A stretch of DNA of 64,000 bases, taken from NCBI RefSeq assembly GCF_001540865.1, contig NC_033625.1, forward strand, positions 8,709,283 through 8,773,282, in the 5' to 3' direction. Within the stretch, counting starts at the first letter, position 1; each line of letters begins with the position of its first letter. A model generated the notes under the pieces. It worked only from the letters and a program-made list of their open reading frames with translations. It was not told the origin of the DNA and ran no database searches. Position numbers and translations under genes: made by a program. Source of the stretch: Ananas comosus (lineage: Eukaryota; Streptophyta; Magnoliopsida; Poales; Bromeliaceae). This document shows positions 46,717-60,488 of this stretch, piece after piece.

Positions 46717-47060
46717 TCTTCTCTCTCTCCTCTCTTCTTCCTCTCCCCACCACCCCCCCCGATCTCTCTCTTCCCTCCCACCCCCCCCCCCTTCCGGCTC
46801 TCTCTCTCTCTCCCCTTCTTTTCCTCCCCCTCTCCCGCGAGGGCGGCGAGGTCGCGGGGCAGGCGCGGGCGCGGGCAAGCGGTCGCGCGGGTCGTGTGCT
46901 GCGTCGGCTCTAGCGCGGGGCCGGCAGGCGCGGAGCGCGGGGCTCTGAGAGGGCGTGTGGGGAGCGGGCGGCACGGGCGTGCGGGGAGCAGGCAGCGCGG
47001 GGGCCCAGTGCGGGGGCCCAGTTCTTTTTCCTTGTGGGACCCACTCCTCTGTCTCTCTCT
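46461..47060. repeat. CT-rich and GC-rich island
   Basis: (CT)n and CCCTCT tracts (46524-46610, 46680-46740, 46796-46830) are followed by CpG-rich sequence (46830-47030). Long frames on both strands consist of Ser/Leu/Pro or Arg/Glu runs and are not genes. The layout resembles the GC-rich block of LTR G and the window end, so an LTR leader relic is likely. Confidence 0.5.
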
Positions 47061-47386
47061 GTTTTACTTTCCTTTTTTTTCCCTTTTTTCCTTTCCTAAC
47101 ACTCCTTTTAGATGTCGTTGGATGCATACAGAAAATTTTTAAACTTAAATTAAATTAAATTAAATTTAATAATAATAAAAACCCCAAGCCCTAAGGAATA
47201 TAATCACCGAAATATTTTTTATTTTGGAGAAGAAATAATTTCGTAAATACCTCCCTTATGTACTATAATATCGCTAATAGCTTCCACAATTTAATAATAT
47301 CACATCACGCATGCTTTCTTAAATAGTCACAAATATCACAAACATATCTGGTGATTAAACTCCGCTCAAAATAGCCATTATAACTA

Positions 47387-47617
47387 GAACTAGGCTAATA
47401 TACTATTAATAGTACCAAGTCATTGGTGCTTCCAAGTTTTTGGCTATTGGATTAAGAGATGTGCGGTTAGAATGATGTGGGCTCCCTAAGGTTGAGTGGG
47501 TGGTTGGTTGAATAGTATGATCTAACGGGTGAAAATGATCAAAAAGGGTAGATTTAACGGCGAAAAACTTGGTAGTACCAAGTGCTTCGTACTATTAATA
47601 GTATAGTAGCCGGACTC
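47387..47617. mobile_element. short-class MITE (231 bp) with 9-bp target duplication
   Basis: Terminal inverted repeats of about 33 bp (GAACTAGGCTAATATACTAT at the left; GAGTCCGGCTACTATACTAT as the inverse right end). Perfect 9-bp duplications TTATAACTA at 47378-47386 and 47618-47626, with mismatching bases on either side of them. A 9-bp duplication suggests Mutator-type (MULE) transposition. The interior is shared with 30976, 32987 and 33241. Confidence 0.88.
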
Positions 47618-47629
47618 TTATAACTACAA

Positions 47630-48560
47630 AATTCTCATTTAACCCTTATCCATTGTATTGTTAATAACCCTTAAATTTTCTGTCGGCTCACATTCAAAAC
47701 TTTTTTTAAAATGTCTCTAAATTTTTACTGATAATTTTCACCATCACGCATACATCAAATGAATAATTTAAATTTAAAGATTTGAATTTAAATTTTAAAC
47801 TGTATTCAAAATTTGAAATAAAATTTCAAGTTGATTTCAAATCTAAGTTTGAATTTGAATATCAATTTCAAATTCATATTTTGATTTTGAATTTCAAAAG
47901 AAAATTTTGAAATTAAGTCTAAAAATAATTCAAAATCTAGATTTGAAAGTAAAATTAAGTACAAAATCTCAAGTAGGTCAAACTAACGTTTCTCTCCTCA
48001 AAAGAGTAATAGATAGAAATCAAAATTGAATTTCCATCTAAAATTTGAATCCCAAATTTAAAATTTAAATTCAAAAATAAAATTCAAATTGAAAGTTAAA
48101 TTTGAACAAATCTAAGATTAAATTTTTAAATCCAAATTTGAATTAAAAAATTCTAATTATAACTTTTAAAACTACTTAGGAGTAAAATTAATATTTTAAT
48201 TATTTAATAATAAACTAGCCAAGAAGTAAGATTAGGTTAACAGTGTGCGTTACAGTATTTATAATATATAACTCAATATATTGAAAGAGCCATACAAAGN
48301 CAAATTTGAATTAAAAAATTCTAATTATAACTTTTAAAACTACTTAGGAGTAAAATTAATATTTTAATTATTTAATAATAAACTAGCCAAGAAGTAAGAT
48401 TAGGTTAACAGTGTGCGTTACAGTATTTATAATATATAACTCAATATATTGAAAGAGCCATACAAAGATAATTTAATATTTTTAAAGACATTTAAATATT
48501 TTTCCAGACATTTAAAATAATTTTCAGCTTTTGTGTAGTTATGAAATTGACCCTTTCAAA
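47630..48560. other. AT-rich intergenic DNA with an assembly duplication
   Basis: Simple AT-rich sequence dominated by AAATTTGAATT-like words. 48133-48299 and 48301-48467 are identical and separated by a single N, most likely unmerged overlapping contig ends. No gene seen. Confidence 0.6.
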
Positions 48561-48756
48561 AAAACCAATAACGGTGACAATATTTAACGTGACCTTGTGT
48601 AGGTCTTATTTTACTTTATAGGACCTCTACAGCTTTCTATCAAAAGAAAAGACCCAGATTGTTGTTTCATCGTTAAGATAATAAATTCTTTTTACTTCAC
48701 TTCTTCCATTCGGGAGAATCAACAGCTAAGAACACTAAAAAAGGGGGTCGAAAAAA

Positions 48757-48787
<31 letters not shown>

Positions 48788-49225
48788 CACAAAAAGGTAC
48801 TTTAGCTTGCTCTCGATGAAAATACAACTTGTCAGATATAAGCTCAGAAACGACTTGATAAGACCAAAGAGCATAACAACGGTTCAGCAGTAACACAAGT
48901 CAAAAATGTTCAGAACAGGGGGGAGGCGAAGAAAAGCCGCAGCAAAAGATAATAACAATAAATTCTTCCCCTATTAGGCACCGAAAAATAAAGCTCGATC
49001 AGAGAACTATTTCACTTGATCTTCTTCTTAGGTCTCAGCTGGAGAAAAGGAAAATATATTTGATCTGATCAAAAAGGGCAAACAAATGAGTCGTACACAG
49101 CAGATCAGAAGAAAGAATAGTAACTAAAAAGGCCAAACTAGACTCTTCAAACAAGCGTAATTCTTTCGGTAGAAAGATCATGGAGAACTCTAAAAGCACA
49201 CTTCGCAATGTAAACATACACTTAT

Positions 49226-50245
49226 GGGAAAATTTCCTCACTACCCTTCCAAATAGCTCTAATATCATAAATACCCTTTAAAATTTTGAAATTTCATATT
49301 TGCCCTCAAAAAACATAAAAATTTTCAAAAATGCCCTTATAACTATCATTCCGTCGTGTTTAGGCATAACAGATTCAAAATACCGAATTTACCCTCCAAT
49401 GTATTTTCATCAATACCCTCACAAATTTTCTAAACATTACAAAATAACCCCTTAATTTGATATTTTTGATCAAAGTCTTCTTAATATTTTGTTCCTTGAA
49501 ATTGGATTGATTTTCGTCAATTAAATTACAAATTTTATCAACCCATTGATGGTTCCAACAAATTTAATAATTTTAATTACTTCGTAGAAGTTAAAATAAA
49601 AAAAAAAGATAATATGTAATAGCTAACAGAGCAATTTAAGTTAAATAAAATTTTAAATGTAACTAACTAAAATAAATAATTAATAAAAGTTAAGAGCTAA
49701 ATAGTACTAAAGAATATCAGCGAACAATGTTTGTTTAGATGTTAAACAAATAATGAACAAAAGTTAGGGGTTAAATAGTAAATCATATAATTAATATACC
49801 CTTCAAAAATTTCTCAACTCATGCACAAAATAAACATTTCAAATCTTAACCACTATTAGACCACCAACTCACTAAAATTAATATGACCTGAAGAGACGGA
49901 ATATACGGTGAGAGTATTTTTGAAAGAAAGTATGTATTTAGAAAAGTGATTATGATATAACAAAATTTATAGGGGTATTTATAATATTTCTAAAATTTAG
50001 AGGGGTACGGATGAAATTAACCCTTCAAACAAATAGTGAACAAATTAAGGGTAAAATAGTAATTTCATATTTTAAAGTAGAATTAAAAAAATGCCAAAAT
50101 GACGGAAGTTAGTGAAAATTAACGGTGGGGGCATTTATGAAAAAATATTATATTTAGAGGGGCATTTGTGAAATTTAAAAAATTCGAAGGGCATTTATGA
50201 TATTTCATAACTTTGTGAGGGTACGAATGAAATTAACCCTACACT
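49226..50245. repeat. AT-rich intronic repeat, nested inverted pieces
   Basis: GGGAAAATTTCCTCACTACCC near 49226 and GAGGGTACGAATGAAATTAACCC near 50217 form an imperfect inverted pair. A second right-end-like stretch (GGGGTACGGATGAAATTAACCC) ends near 50025. The interior repeats AGGGGCATTT and GGGGTATTT words. It lies in the last eL40 intron and is probably nested MITEs of one family. Confidence 0.5.
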
Positions 50246-50256
50246 TATTATTCTTA

Positions 50257-50656
50257 GGGAAAACTTCAAATACCCCCTTGTGGTTTCACTTTTTCTAACT
50301 TTAGTACCCTGTGGTTTAAAGTGTATCAAGTTAGTACCCTGTGGTTTTGCACTTTATCACTTTAGTACCCTGTGGTTTAAAGTGTATCAAATTAGTACCC
50401 TATGGTTTCGCACTTGCTCACTTTAGTACCCTGTAGTTTAAAAACCACAGAGTACTAACTTGATACAAAAATAAAACCACAGGATACTAACTTGATACAA
50501 AAATAAACCACAGAGTACTAACTTGATACACTTTAAACCACAGGATACTAAAGTGAGAAAGTGCGAAACTACAGGGTACTAACTTGATACACTTTAAACC
50601 ACAGGGTACTAAAGTTAGAAAAAGTGAAACCACAAGGGGGTATTTGAAGTTTTCCC
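50257..50656. mobile_element. 400-bp MITE with internal repeat units, in eL40 intron
   Basis: GGGAAAACTTCAAATACCCC at the left is exactly inverted at the right end. The interior is several copies of TACCCTGTGGTTTAAAGTG in direct and inverted order. TTA flanks on both sides are a possible 3-bp target duplication. Confidence 0.78.
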
Positions 50657-51158
50657 TTATTATTATACATGAAAAAGGCAGTAGAAGAAATGGGGCCCCA
50701 AAAGGTGGTAAACATTTTCCTCTGAGGTTAAAATGCATGGAGAACCACCTTCAAGTACAGGCCATTTTAAAATGTATGGAGACCCACCAAGTATTAACAA
50801 CTTTCTTTGTCTTAATACGAGTAATTTCTATATGAAAAATGAAAATATATGTCAAGTTTGATAGCACCTGAATAAAATTCAGCGGCCCTATCCAATTTTA
50901 GGTGTCTAAACAGCAGGTTTCAGTAGCTAAACTTTTTTATATTAATGTAATTACCAATCCCTCTAATGGAAAAAAACCCAAAACAAACACATGTTTAGAG
51001 GGTATCAAATAGAGATGGTTGATACTATTGAGGCGGCCTCCATACTCTTTTTTTCTTTTCCTTTTTAACCATTATTAGAGAAGGACCTCACCTGATTGCT
51101 GTGGCCGCATTTCTTCTTACGACAATTAACAGCTCGCGGGTGTAACCGCGCATAGCAT

Positions 51159-53131
<1,973 letters not shown>

Positions 53132-53134
53132 TTA

Positions 53135-53463
53135 AAGTGCCGTGGCATAGGGTCGTGCCGGAAACTTGCCGGCATGGTACGGCATGATGCGTGCCGAGCC
53201 GTGCCTGTCAAAAAAATTCTTATATGCCGATACATAATAACATGAAATATTTATTTTCTTTAGCAACAAAATATTCTAACTATTAATTATGTCTTTTTAT
53301 CACATCTTTTGAACTTTATTGAGGAAATTACTTACTAATTTAAAGAATAGAGGGTTTTGAGCTGTGCCATCGACACGAGGTCTGTATCGTGCCGGTATTT
53401 TGTTGGTACGGTACGGCACGGTGGATACGGCCCGTACCGACGGGCACTTCGGTACGGGCACTT
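53135..53463. mobile_element. GC-richer TIR element in eL40 intron
   Basis: AAGTGCCGTGGCATAGGGTC at the left and GGGCACTTCGGTACGGGCACTT at the right are imperfect inverted repeats rich in GTGCCG and GGTACGGCA words, around an AT-rich middle. About 330 bp. It is likely a MITE of a family unrelated to the (TA)n-associated ones. Confidence 0.55.
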
Positions 53464-55380
53464 AAAACTGTGGTCATTATATGTTTCAGTTAAACATGTT
53501 AGTCGACTTTCATATTTATTGCACTTCAGTTCTTGACCATTAAGAAAGTTCAACTTTTTATCACAAAATAACCCTGATTGAAGTAAATTGTGAACAAGTG
53601 AGTCATTTTTTTAGTTGGAGTCAAATGACTATTTCGTAAGAAAAGATAGCTTTGATTTTTTTTTTTTTTTTTGTTTTTGGGGGTGAAGAATCGGAGACTA
53701 CATTACAATGTATGGCAAAGTACCAGAAAGTCATTTTTGCAGGTTAAGGAATAAAATGGTCATTTTGTAAGGAAAAAATAGATCTTTTCCCCCCCGTGGT
53801 AATGACACTACTTAACACCCGAATTTTTTATGAGATTCCTTTAGTCACGAAACTTAGCTTTTCCAACCGAGGCATTAAACTTTGATTTTCATTTCATTCA
53901 TGTCACTTCTCTAATTTGGATTTTTTTTTTTTTTCCGATGAAGCAATGATGTGGCAGCTAATCGAAACAACTGCAGGATTAAAGAGCAATATACGCCAAA
54001 AAAAGTATGTTTATGAAAAAAGTACAACGACACGAAGAAGAGATCAAAAGAAATCGAAACATAAACCTACAAGTGAAGTGAAAAAGAAGAGATCGAACCT
54101 TTCTGGATGTTGTAAATATATTCATTATATATGTATATATTATATATTCTATATATTATATTTGAGCTCTATGCTTTTAAGTACCAAGTTATTGCCGTGC
54201 TTGTAGATTTTTGCCATTGGTGATTAAGGAGTATGCGGTCTGGATGATTGGGCTCTCTAGGGTTTTGAGTGGTAGTTTGGTTGATGTATAATTATGGTTG
54301 AAAATGATCGAGACGTAGATCTACGGTAAAACTTATAGCACCAATGCTTGGTGCTTTACAAGCCACCAGAGCTGGCTCTCTCTTCTTCTCTCTCTCTCTC
54401 TCTCTCTTCTCTTCTTCTTCTCTATAATTATTATATTATACTATTATATTATTGATATATTAGAGTTGAGCTAGAATATTCGATAGTCAACGAGCCGTTA
54501 TTTACGATTTGTTTCGATGATTGGCTTCCAAATGCGATCGGCCTCCTGTTAAATATTGACTACATTTAACTAGCTAGATAATCAAATTTACGCACTGATA
54601 TTGTGTTCTTTTATCCAGTCAACGTGAACAGAAAAATGAATGCGCTGAAAATGAATATTCTTTAAATATGATGGTTAGGAGTCTTGTAATCAAGATCAAG
54701 AGTATAGATCTTGTTTTAAATAGTTTAAAGATTTTCTAACAAAATTCAAGTGATTTGGTATTTTCACGCCGTTTAACAGACGAAAACGCCTGCTTATGGA
54801 CCATTAAATTACTAATTTTGAAACCTTTGATCATTAGGCAATGATGTCGAAAGATTTGAATTTGATTTCTAAATTACTTAATGGTATAGATATGTTCAAC
54901 GGAGCCGCTCGTCATTTGGGAAGTTATATCCGAACAATCGGTAGTACGGCTCGTTACTACGATCATTTGTCTAGCTTTTATATATATATTATTATTATTA
55001 TTAATATATCTATATATTTTAATATATATATATCTTGGTGGCGTACTTATCATATGGTATAGAGCCCTTTGTACTTCTAGTTTGTCGAGCGTTTCAGTAT
55101 GAAAATATGGTTCGGGATCGATAAGTGGTTTACGGTTAGGTGATAGTAGGCCCCTAGGTTGAGTGTGTGTTGTTGGATTGAATAGTTATCTACAGGTGTG
55201 AATGATTAAGGTATATCTAACGGCCTAAAAGTTTGAGTAAATAGATTTTTTTATTTTTTTATATAAAGTATAGTCGCGACTGTATATATATATATATATA
55301 TTATATATTACTATATATATATGTTATATTTAGTATTATATATTATTTACATATATATTACTATTATATATAGTATAACC

Positions 55381-55428
<48 letters not shown>

Positions 55429-56970
55429 ATATATATATATATATACTGTTATATATAATAATATTATATATATATAAACTGTATATTAATATATATGTGA
55501 ATTATCCTATATATCTATATATTATATTACACATATATTAATATTACATAATATTTATATTTATATACACATCATATATATATATAACTATTGTTATATT
55601 AACTTATAATATTTATATATACACAAATTTTATACCACGCTCAAATTTAAAATATGTAGTTTATATGGTGTGTATTATCTATATATATATATATATCTGT
55701 CTATATTATATATACACAAGTATATTATGTTTTATATAACAAACACAATATATAATCTACTATATATTTATATATATTATATATATTTAACACCATTTTA
55801 TCTATATATATATATATATATGGTATATTCAAAGTATTATGTTATTATAGTTATTTTATTGTATATACTATACATAACTATTCTGCATTATATATAATGT
55901 ATTGTATACATATTATACATATACTTATCTTTATAAATTTATATATATATGTGTGTTATATATTATATATGTATGATATTTAGTCATATATATATATATA
56001 TATATTATCATTTATTTAGCTGGGGTTCGGTACTATAGTCCGTTTTCGATGTTTGGCGTTTTTCCATATCAGCGATCCAATCGTAAATTTGATTAAGGTA
56101 TTTAACTTAAATTTTATATTTCTGCGACTGTTTACTTTTATGATCACATAATTTCAAAATTACGGCTACTGTGGTAGTTTGGGTTTAGCCTGTAGAGAAT
56201 CTATCAATTCATAGAAATACTTTAACTATCGTGGTTAACGGTTATATGTTTGAGTTCTTGAATTTAAAAGTACTTACTCAATTTAAGAGTTATTCTTACG
56301 TCATTTTGCATATTTATTTAATGGTAACCGATGATTCGAAAAAAACTACGATTTATTCTAAGACTTATTATCTAGATCTATTATGTAAATTTGAACTCCC
56401 TCAGATCGCAAGACTATAGTGGCAAATCTATAGTGCCTAATTATTATATTATATATATCTTTATTATTTATATAAAAAGCGAATGAGGAGAAGAGAGAGA
56501 TGATTGACATCGATAGCAAAGCGGGCTCTGTTGAACTTTGTTTTCGATGATGCAGCTCCTCGTCGTCGGCATATCAACCAATCTATCTTTTAAATTATTT
56601 TCATTGTAATATATTGATAGTCCCAAAATTTTAAATTTTAAATTAATTTTAAATTTTGAATTAAAATATAGATTTACTGTAGATATTCTGACAAAAATGT
56701 GGATAAGCATAATATTTTTCTATTTTAGAGATAAAAAATTAAATAATTTTTTAATTAAAATATAGATTCACAGTAGATATCTTTCTATTGTCAAAAATTT
56801 GGATAAGTATATTTTTTTTCTATTTTAGAGATTAACAGAAATGAAAGTTTGTTTCATTACGTTATTTATTTTACGTACGGAAAGAGGAATCAATATTTTT
56901 CCCGTTTAAAAATGGGTCTGTCGACAGACCCAAATTTGAAATACGTGCTTTTATATATAGTATAGATATA

Positions 56971-57351
56971 GTAGAGTTACTATACTATCGGAAGTATAGA
57001 GAATCTGGTGCTTCCGATTTTTTGGCCGTTAGATCAGCCGTTTTAATTATTTTTAACCTTTGGATTAATCCTATTACCCTGTGGGAACCACTCAACCCTA
57101 GGGGTACTACTCAACCCTGGGGGACCACAATCATCCCAACCGTAATTTAGATTTTTTGGCCGTTAGATCAGCCATTTTAATAATTTTTAACCTTTGGATT
57201 AATACTATTATCCTGTGGGGACCACTCAACCCTAGGGGTATACTCAATCCTGGGGGACCGCAATCATCCCAACCGTATAATTCTTAATGTAAGGGTCAAA
57301 ATATCGGAAGTATCAAATGCTTTATGCTCCCGATAGCATAGTAGCTCTACA
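56971..57351. mobile_element. third-class MITE with internal 134-bp duplication
   Basis: Ends GTAGAGTTACTATACTATCG and CATAGTAGCTCTAC. The interior unit starting GATTTTTTGGCCGTTAGATC occurs at 57016 and again at 57150, which makes this copy ~380 bp against ~255 bp for the relative at 33451. Confidence 0.78.
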
Positions 57352-57650
57352 ATATATATATATACAGAGAGAGAAAGAGAGAGAGAGAGTTGGACTGGGC
57401 TACTATTAGTAGCAAAATCCCATTGTTACTACCAGTTTTTTAGCCTTTGGATCAACTCTTTTCATTATTTCTAACCATTGAATTAAATACTATAACCCAG
57501 TAGGGACCACTCAACCCTAGGGGGACCACTCAACTCTAACCGACTAATATCATCCTGACCCTACAATTTTTCATCCAAGAGTTAAAAATTTGATAGCAAA
57601 AAGTGCGTTTTACTATTAATAGTATTCCAGCCTAATTCTATATATATATA

Positions 57651-58186
57651 TAGCTAGTCTCCTATACTATTTATAGTATCGGAGCTACGGTACTATAGTC
57701 TCGTTTTCGATCTTAGGGTGTTCAAATCAACGATCCACACCGTTAAAACTGATCTAGGGTATTTAAATTTTTTAGAAATAAAATTTTATATTTTTTCGAC
57801 ATATTTTACTTTATGATCAAACCATTTCAAAATTGTCAATTTTCAATGGCTACTATGGCGAGTTTGGAGTTTAACGTGTGGAAGAATCTAAATTTCTTCA
57901 AATTTTCATAGAAAATACTTTAAACTATTTAGATTAAGGTTAACATTCTTGATCTTGAATTTAAAAGTTCTATACTCAAATTTTAAAGATTATTCAATTT
58001 TCACCGTCCATTTTGACATAATTTATTTACTAAGTAAACGATATCGAATAAAACTAAAATGTTATTCCTAAGAACTTCATATACTCTAGATCATATTTAA
58101 CGGTGTGGATCGTTAATTTGAACACCCTAAGATCAAAAACAAGATTATAGTACCGGAGCTTCGGTACTATAGATAGTATAGTAGCC

Positions 58187-58191
<5 letters not shown>
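57651..58191. mobile_element. long-class MITE (~541 bp) in (TA)n
   Basis: TATAGTATCGGAGCTACGGTAC at the left pairs with GTACCGGAGCTTCGGTACTATA at the right, extending into the GTTTTCGATCTTAGGGTG/CACCCTAAGATCAAAAAC stretch. (TA)n on both sides. Confidence 0.75.
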
Positions 58192-58242
<51 letters not shown>

Positions 58243-58276
58243 CGAGAGGAGAGAGAGAGAGAGAGGAATGAGAGAT

Positions 58277-58310
<34 letters not shown>
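58192..58310. repeat. (TA)n, (GA)n and poly(T) tract
   Basis: (TA)n (58194-58240), GA-rich tract (58242-58277) and a run of 33 T (58278-58310). Homopolymer length in an assembly is uncertain. Confidence 0.9.
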
Positions 58311-58313
<3 letters not shown>

Positions 58314-58850
58314 TAGAATACTATCGATAGCAACGGGCATCTGTTTGGCCACCCCCATTTGTTTCGATGATAGAGCCTCCAAATCGACGATCGGCACCGT
58401 TGAACATGATCTACACCACTTGAAGTATTTAGAAATCAAATTTCAAATCCTTTCGACATCATTTACCTAATGATCAAAGGGTTTCAAAATTTGTAATTTT
58501 AATGGTCGATATGAGGCATTTTCCCGTTTAACGGCGTAAAGATATCCAAATCAATTGAATTTTTGTTAGAAAATTCTTTAAACTATTTAAAACAAAATCT
58601 ATACTCTTGATCTTGACTACAAGACTCCTATCATCATTTTTTAAAGAATATTTATTTTTAGCCGTTCATTTTTGTGTCCGCTTGATGGATTAGAGAATAA
58701 TATCGAAAATGTATGAAATTTGATTTCTAAACACTTCAAGTGGTATAGATCATGTTTAACGGTGCAGATCGTCGATTTGGAGGCTCCATCATCGAAAACA
58801 AATGGGTGGCAACAGAGCCCGTTTGCTACCGATAGTATTCTAGCTCAACT
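58311..58850. mobile_element. long-class MITE (~540 bp), relative of 32411
   Basis: AATACTATCGATAGCAACGG at the left and GGTGGCAACAGAGCCCGTTT...CTAGCTCAACT at the right. The interior matches the element at 32411 along its length. Confidence 0.78.
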
Positions 58851-58867
58851 ATATATATATATATATA

Positions 58868-59117
58868 GTCCGGCTACTATACTTTTATGAGTATTGGCTC
58901 CTTTATACTCATAAGTTTTCGGCTCTTAGATTTATTTCACTGATTATTTCCATCCGTTAGATCATACTATTCAACCAACTACCCACTCAACCCTAGGAGA
59001 CCACAATCATTTTAAGTGGGGACCACCATCATCCTAACCACACATTTCATCAATCAACGGTTAAAAATTTATGAGTACAAGGGGGCCTATACTCATAAGA
59101 GTATAGTAGCCCCAGCT
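58868..59117. mobile_element. short MITE (~250 bp) in (TA)n
   Basis: GTCCGGCTACTATACTTTTA at the left and AAGAGTATAGTAGCCCCAGC at the right, with CTCAACCCTAGGAGACCAC in the interior. (TA)n abuts both ends. Confidence 0.78.
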
Positions 59118-59515
59118 TATATATATATAGGCTGTGTGTGTGAAGTTGCATGTGGGAAACCCTAACCCTTGCCGCTCTAGGCTCCCAGCGTGACTGCCAC
59201 CTTTCCCCTGGGCCTCACCTGCGCCGGCGACCTCTCGGCCGGCGAGGAGCCCCTCAATTTCTTCATCTCCTCATCTTTCTCTCTCTTCCTTTCTTCCTTT
59301 CTTCTTCCTTGTGAGCCCGATCTGCAAGGAGAGCCATGCAACTCCCTTGGGCCCTCCCTACGCTGCCTTATCTCCGGCAACTCATATCCGACGGCCTCGT
59401 GCGTTGTTGAGGTCACCGCGGCCGCCGGACCCCTCATCTTTATTGGCTCGGGCTTGGAGGAGCCACCTTTCCTCTACGCCACTGCCGCCTATAAGTTATG
59501 GATCCCAAAGATCTA
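59118..59515. other. GC/CT-rich segment, function not recognised
   Basis: A 108-codon frame (59190-59516, + strand) and an opposite 86-codon frame overlap, with Ser/Leu/Pro bias and no domain I know. The CT-rich middle suggests leader DNA of an LTR or gene fragment. I do not call a gene. Confidence 0.3.
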
Positions 59516-60488
59516 AAAGATAAAATAATACCTAGAGGGGGGTGAATAGGTGTAAACGACAAAACAAATAATCTCGATGCAAATTAAAACCAAGTGCAGA
59601 AAAATAAAACCAACACACCAAGATTTTACGTGGAAAAACTCCAACTCGGAGTAAAAAACCCACGAGACCAATTACACGAAATAATCCACTATGAAAAATT
59701 GAGTGTAAAGTGATTTACCAAATTCATGACCCAACTTTTACCGAATCCTCGTCGTAGATCGTCTTCGCCGGTCCTCAATTGATCGAACTCCTCCAATCGA
59801 TCACACCGCAATTCCTCGCAGCAACAACGTCTCGAATCCACAAGCGTCCACCGAATCCTCGGCCTCACGCGAAGCCCTCGCACAAACACTCCATCCAGAG
59901 CCCGTAGAAAAAATAATTGGTGGTGATTGAATTTTCTTAAAAAACCATAGATATGAGGAGAACCTTTTCAATCCATCATCAACTCAATTCTCAATGGAAT
60001 ATTGGAATAAAAACCTAAGAATCGAGTCAACGATTGAAAGATCGAAACTTGCTTTAAGACATAAATCGAAAAGCTCCAAAAATAAGTTTTTAGGGTTTCT
60101 AAAGGATCTTATTTCTAAGCATATGTATTAGGACACTCCCCATAGCTTATTTATAGGTTTAGGAGACATAGATATATATTAGGATTTGAAAAACTCATCT
60201 TTAAAAACAGACGACGGTCTCAAGGTCCGGACCTTTCACAAGGTCCGGACCCTCCTTGCGTGGTAAATAATCCAACGTATAGGGTTCGGACCCTAGCCCG
60301 AAGGTCCGGACCCTCTCTGCGTAAACGCAAGGAGGACCTACGGGGTCCGGACCTTGATCCCAGGGTCCGGACTCCGAACCTTGAAAAACTTAGTTTTTCT
60401 AATTTTTTACATTTATAACTCATTCGAAGTCTCCCAACACTTTTAAATGTGCAAAATATCACCACAAATTATTACAGCACATACCTGA
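59516..60488. mobile_element. Ty1/copia-like LTR or leader fragment
   Basis: The CTAGAGGGGGGTGAATAGGTG phrase (near 59532) and the nearby ATTTTACGTGGAAAAACTCC are familiar from plant SIRE-type copia LTRs. It also carries AAGGTCCGGACC palindromes at 60222-60375. No TG...CA boundaries or coding region were found. Confidence 0.5.
60222..60375. promoter_or_regulatory. AAGGTCCGGACCTT palindrome cluster
   Basis: A perfect 14-bp palindrome lies at 60222-60235, with AGGTCCGGACC, GGTTCGGACC, AGGTCCGGACC, GGTCCGGACC and GGTCCGGACT to 60375: six copies in about 150 bp. It is the same kind of cluster as in the gypsy LTRs but in an apparently different element type. Confidence 0.55.

Larger units (their letters stand above)
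54116..59117. mobile_element. second MITE/(TA)n train
   Basis: About ten elements joined by (TA)n or (GA)n: ~54165-54375, ~54461-54984, ~55040-55240, ~56020-56440, ~56480-56600 (partial), 56971-57351, 57387-57638, 57651-58191, 58311-58850 and 58868-59117. Those before about 56.5 kb carry many single-base losses against their relatives. 55270-56000 is almost pure TA-rich sequence. No gene present. Confidence 0.75.

Noticed and set aside
46435..47142. Arg/Glu-rich (minus) and Ser/Leu/Pro-rich (plus) frames of 176-230 codons
   Set aside because: They are translations of CT/GA simple repeats and GC-rich DNA; no domain or splice context.
58167..58439. Lys-run and Tyr/Ile-run frame
   Set aside because: Produced by poly(T)/poly(A) and (TA)n.
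59190..59516. 108-codon frame as a gene
   Set aside because: No recognisable domain, an overlapping opposite frame, and CT-rich low-complexity content.
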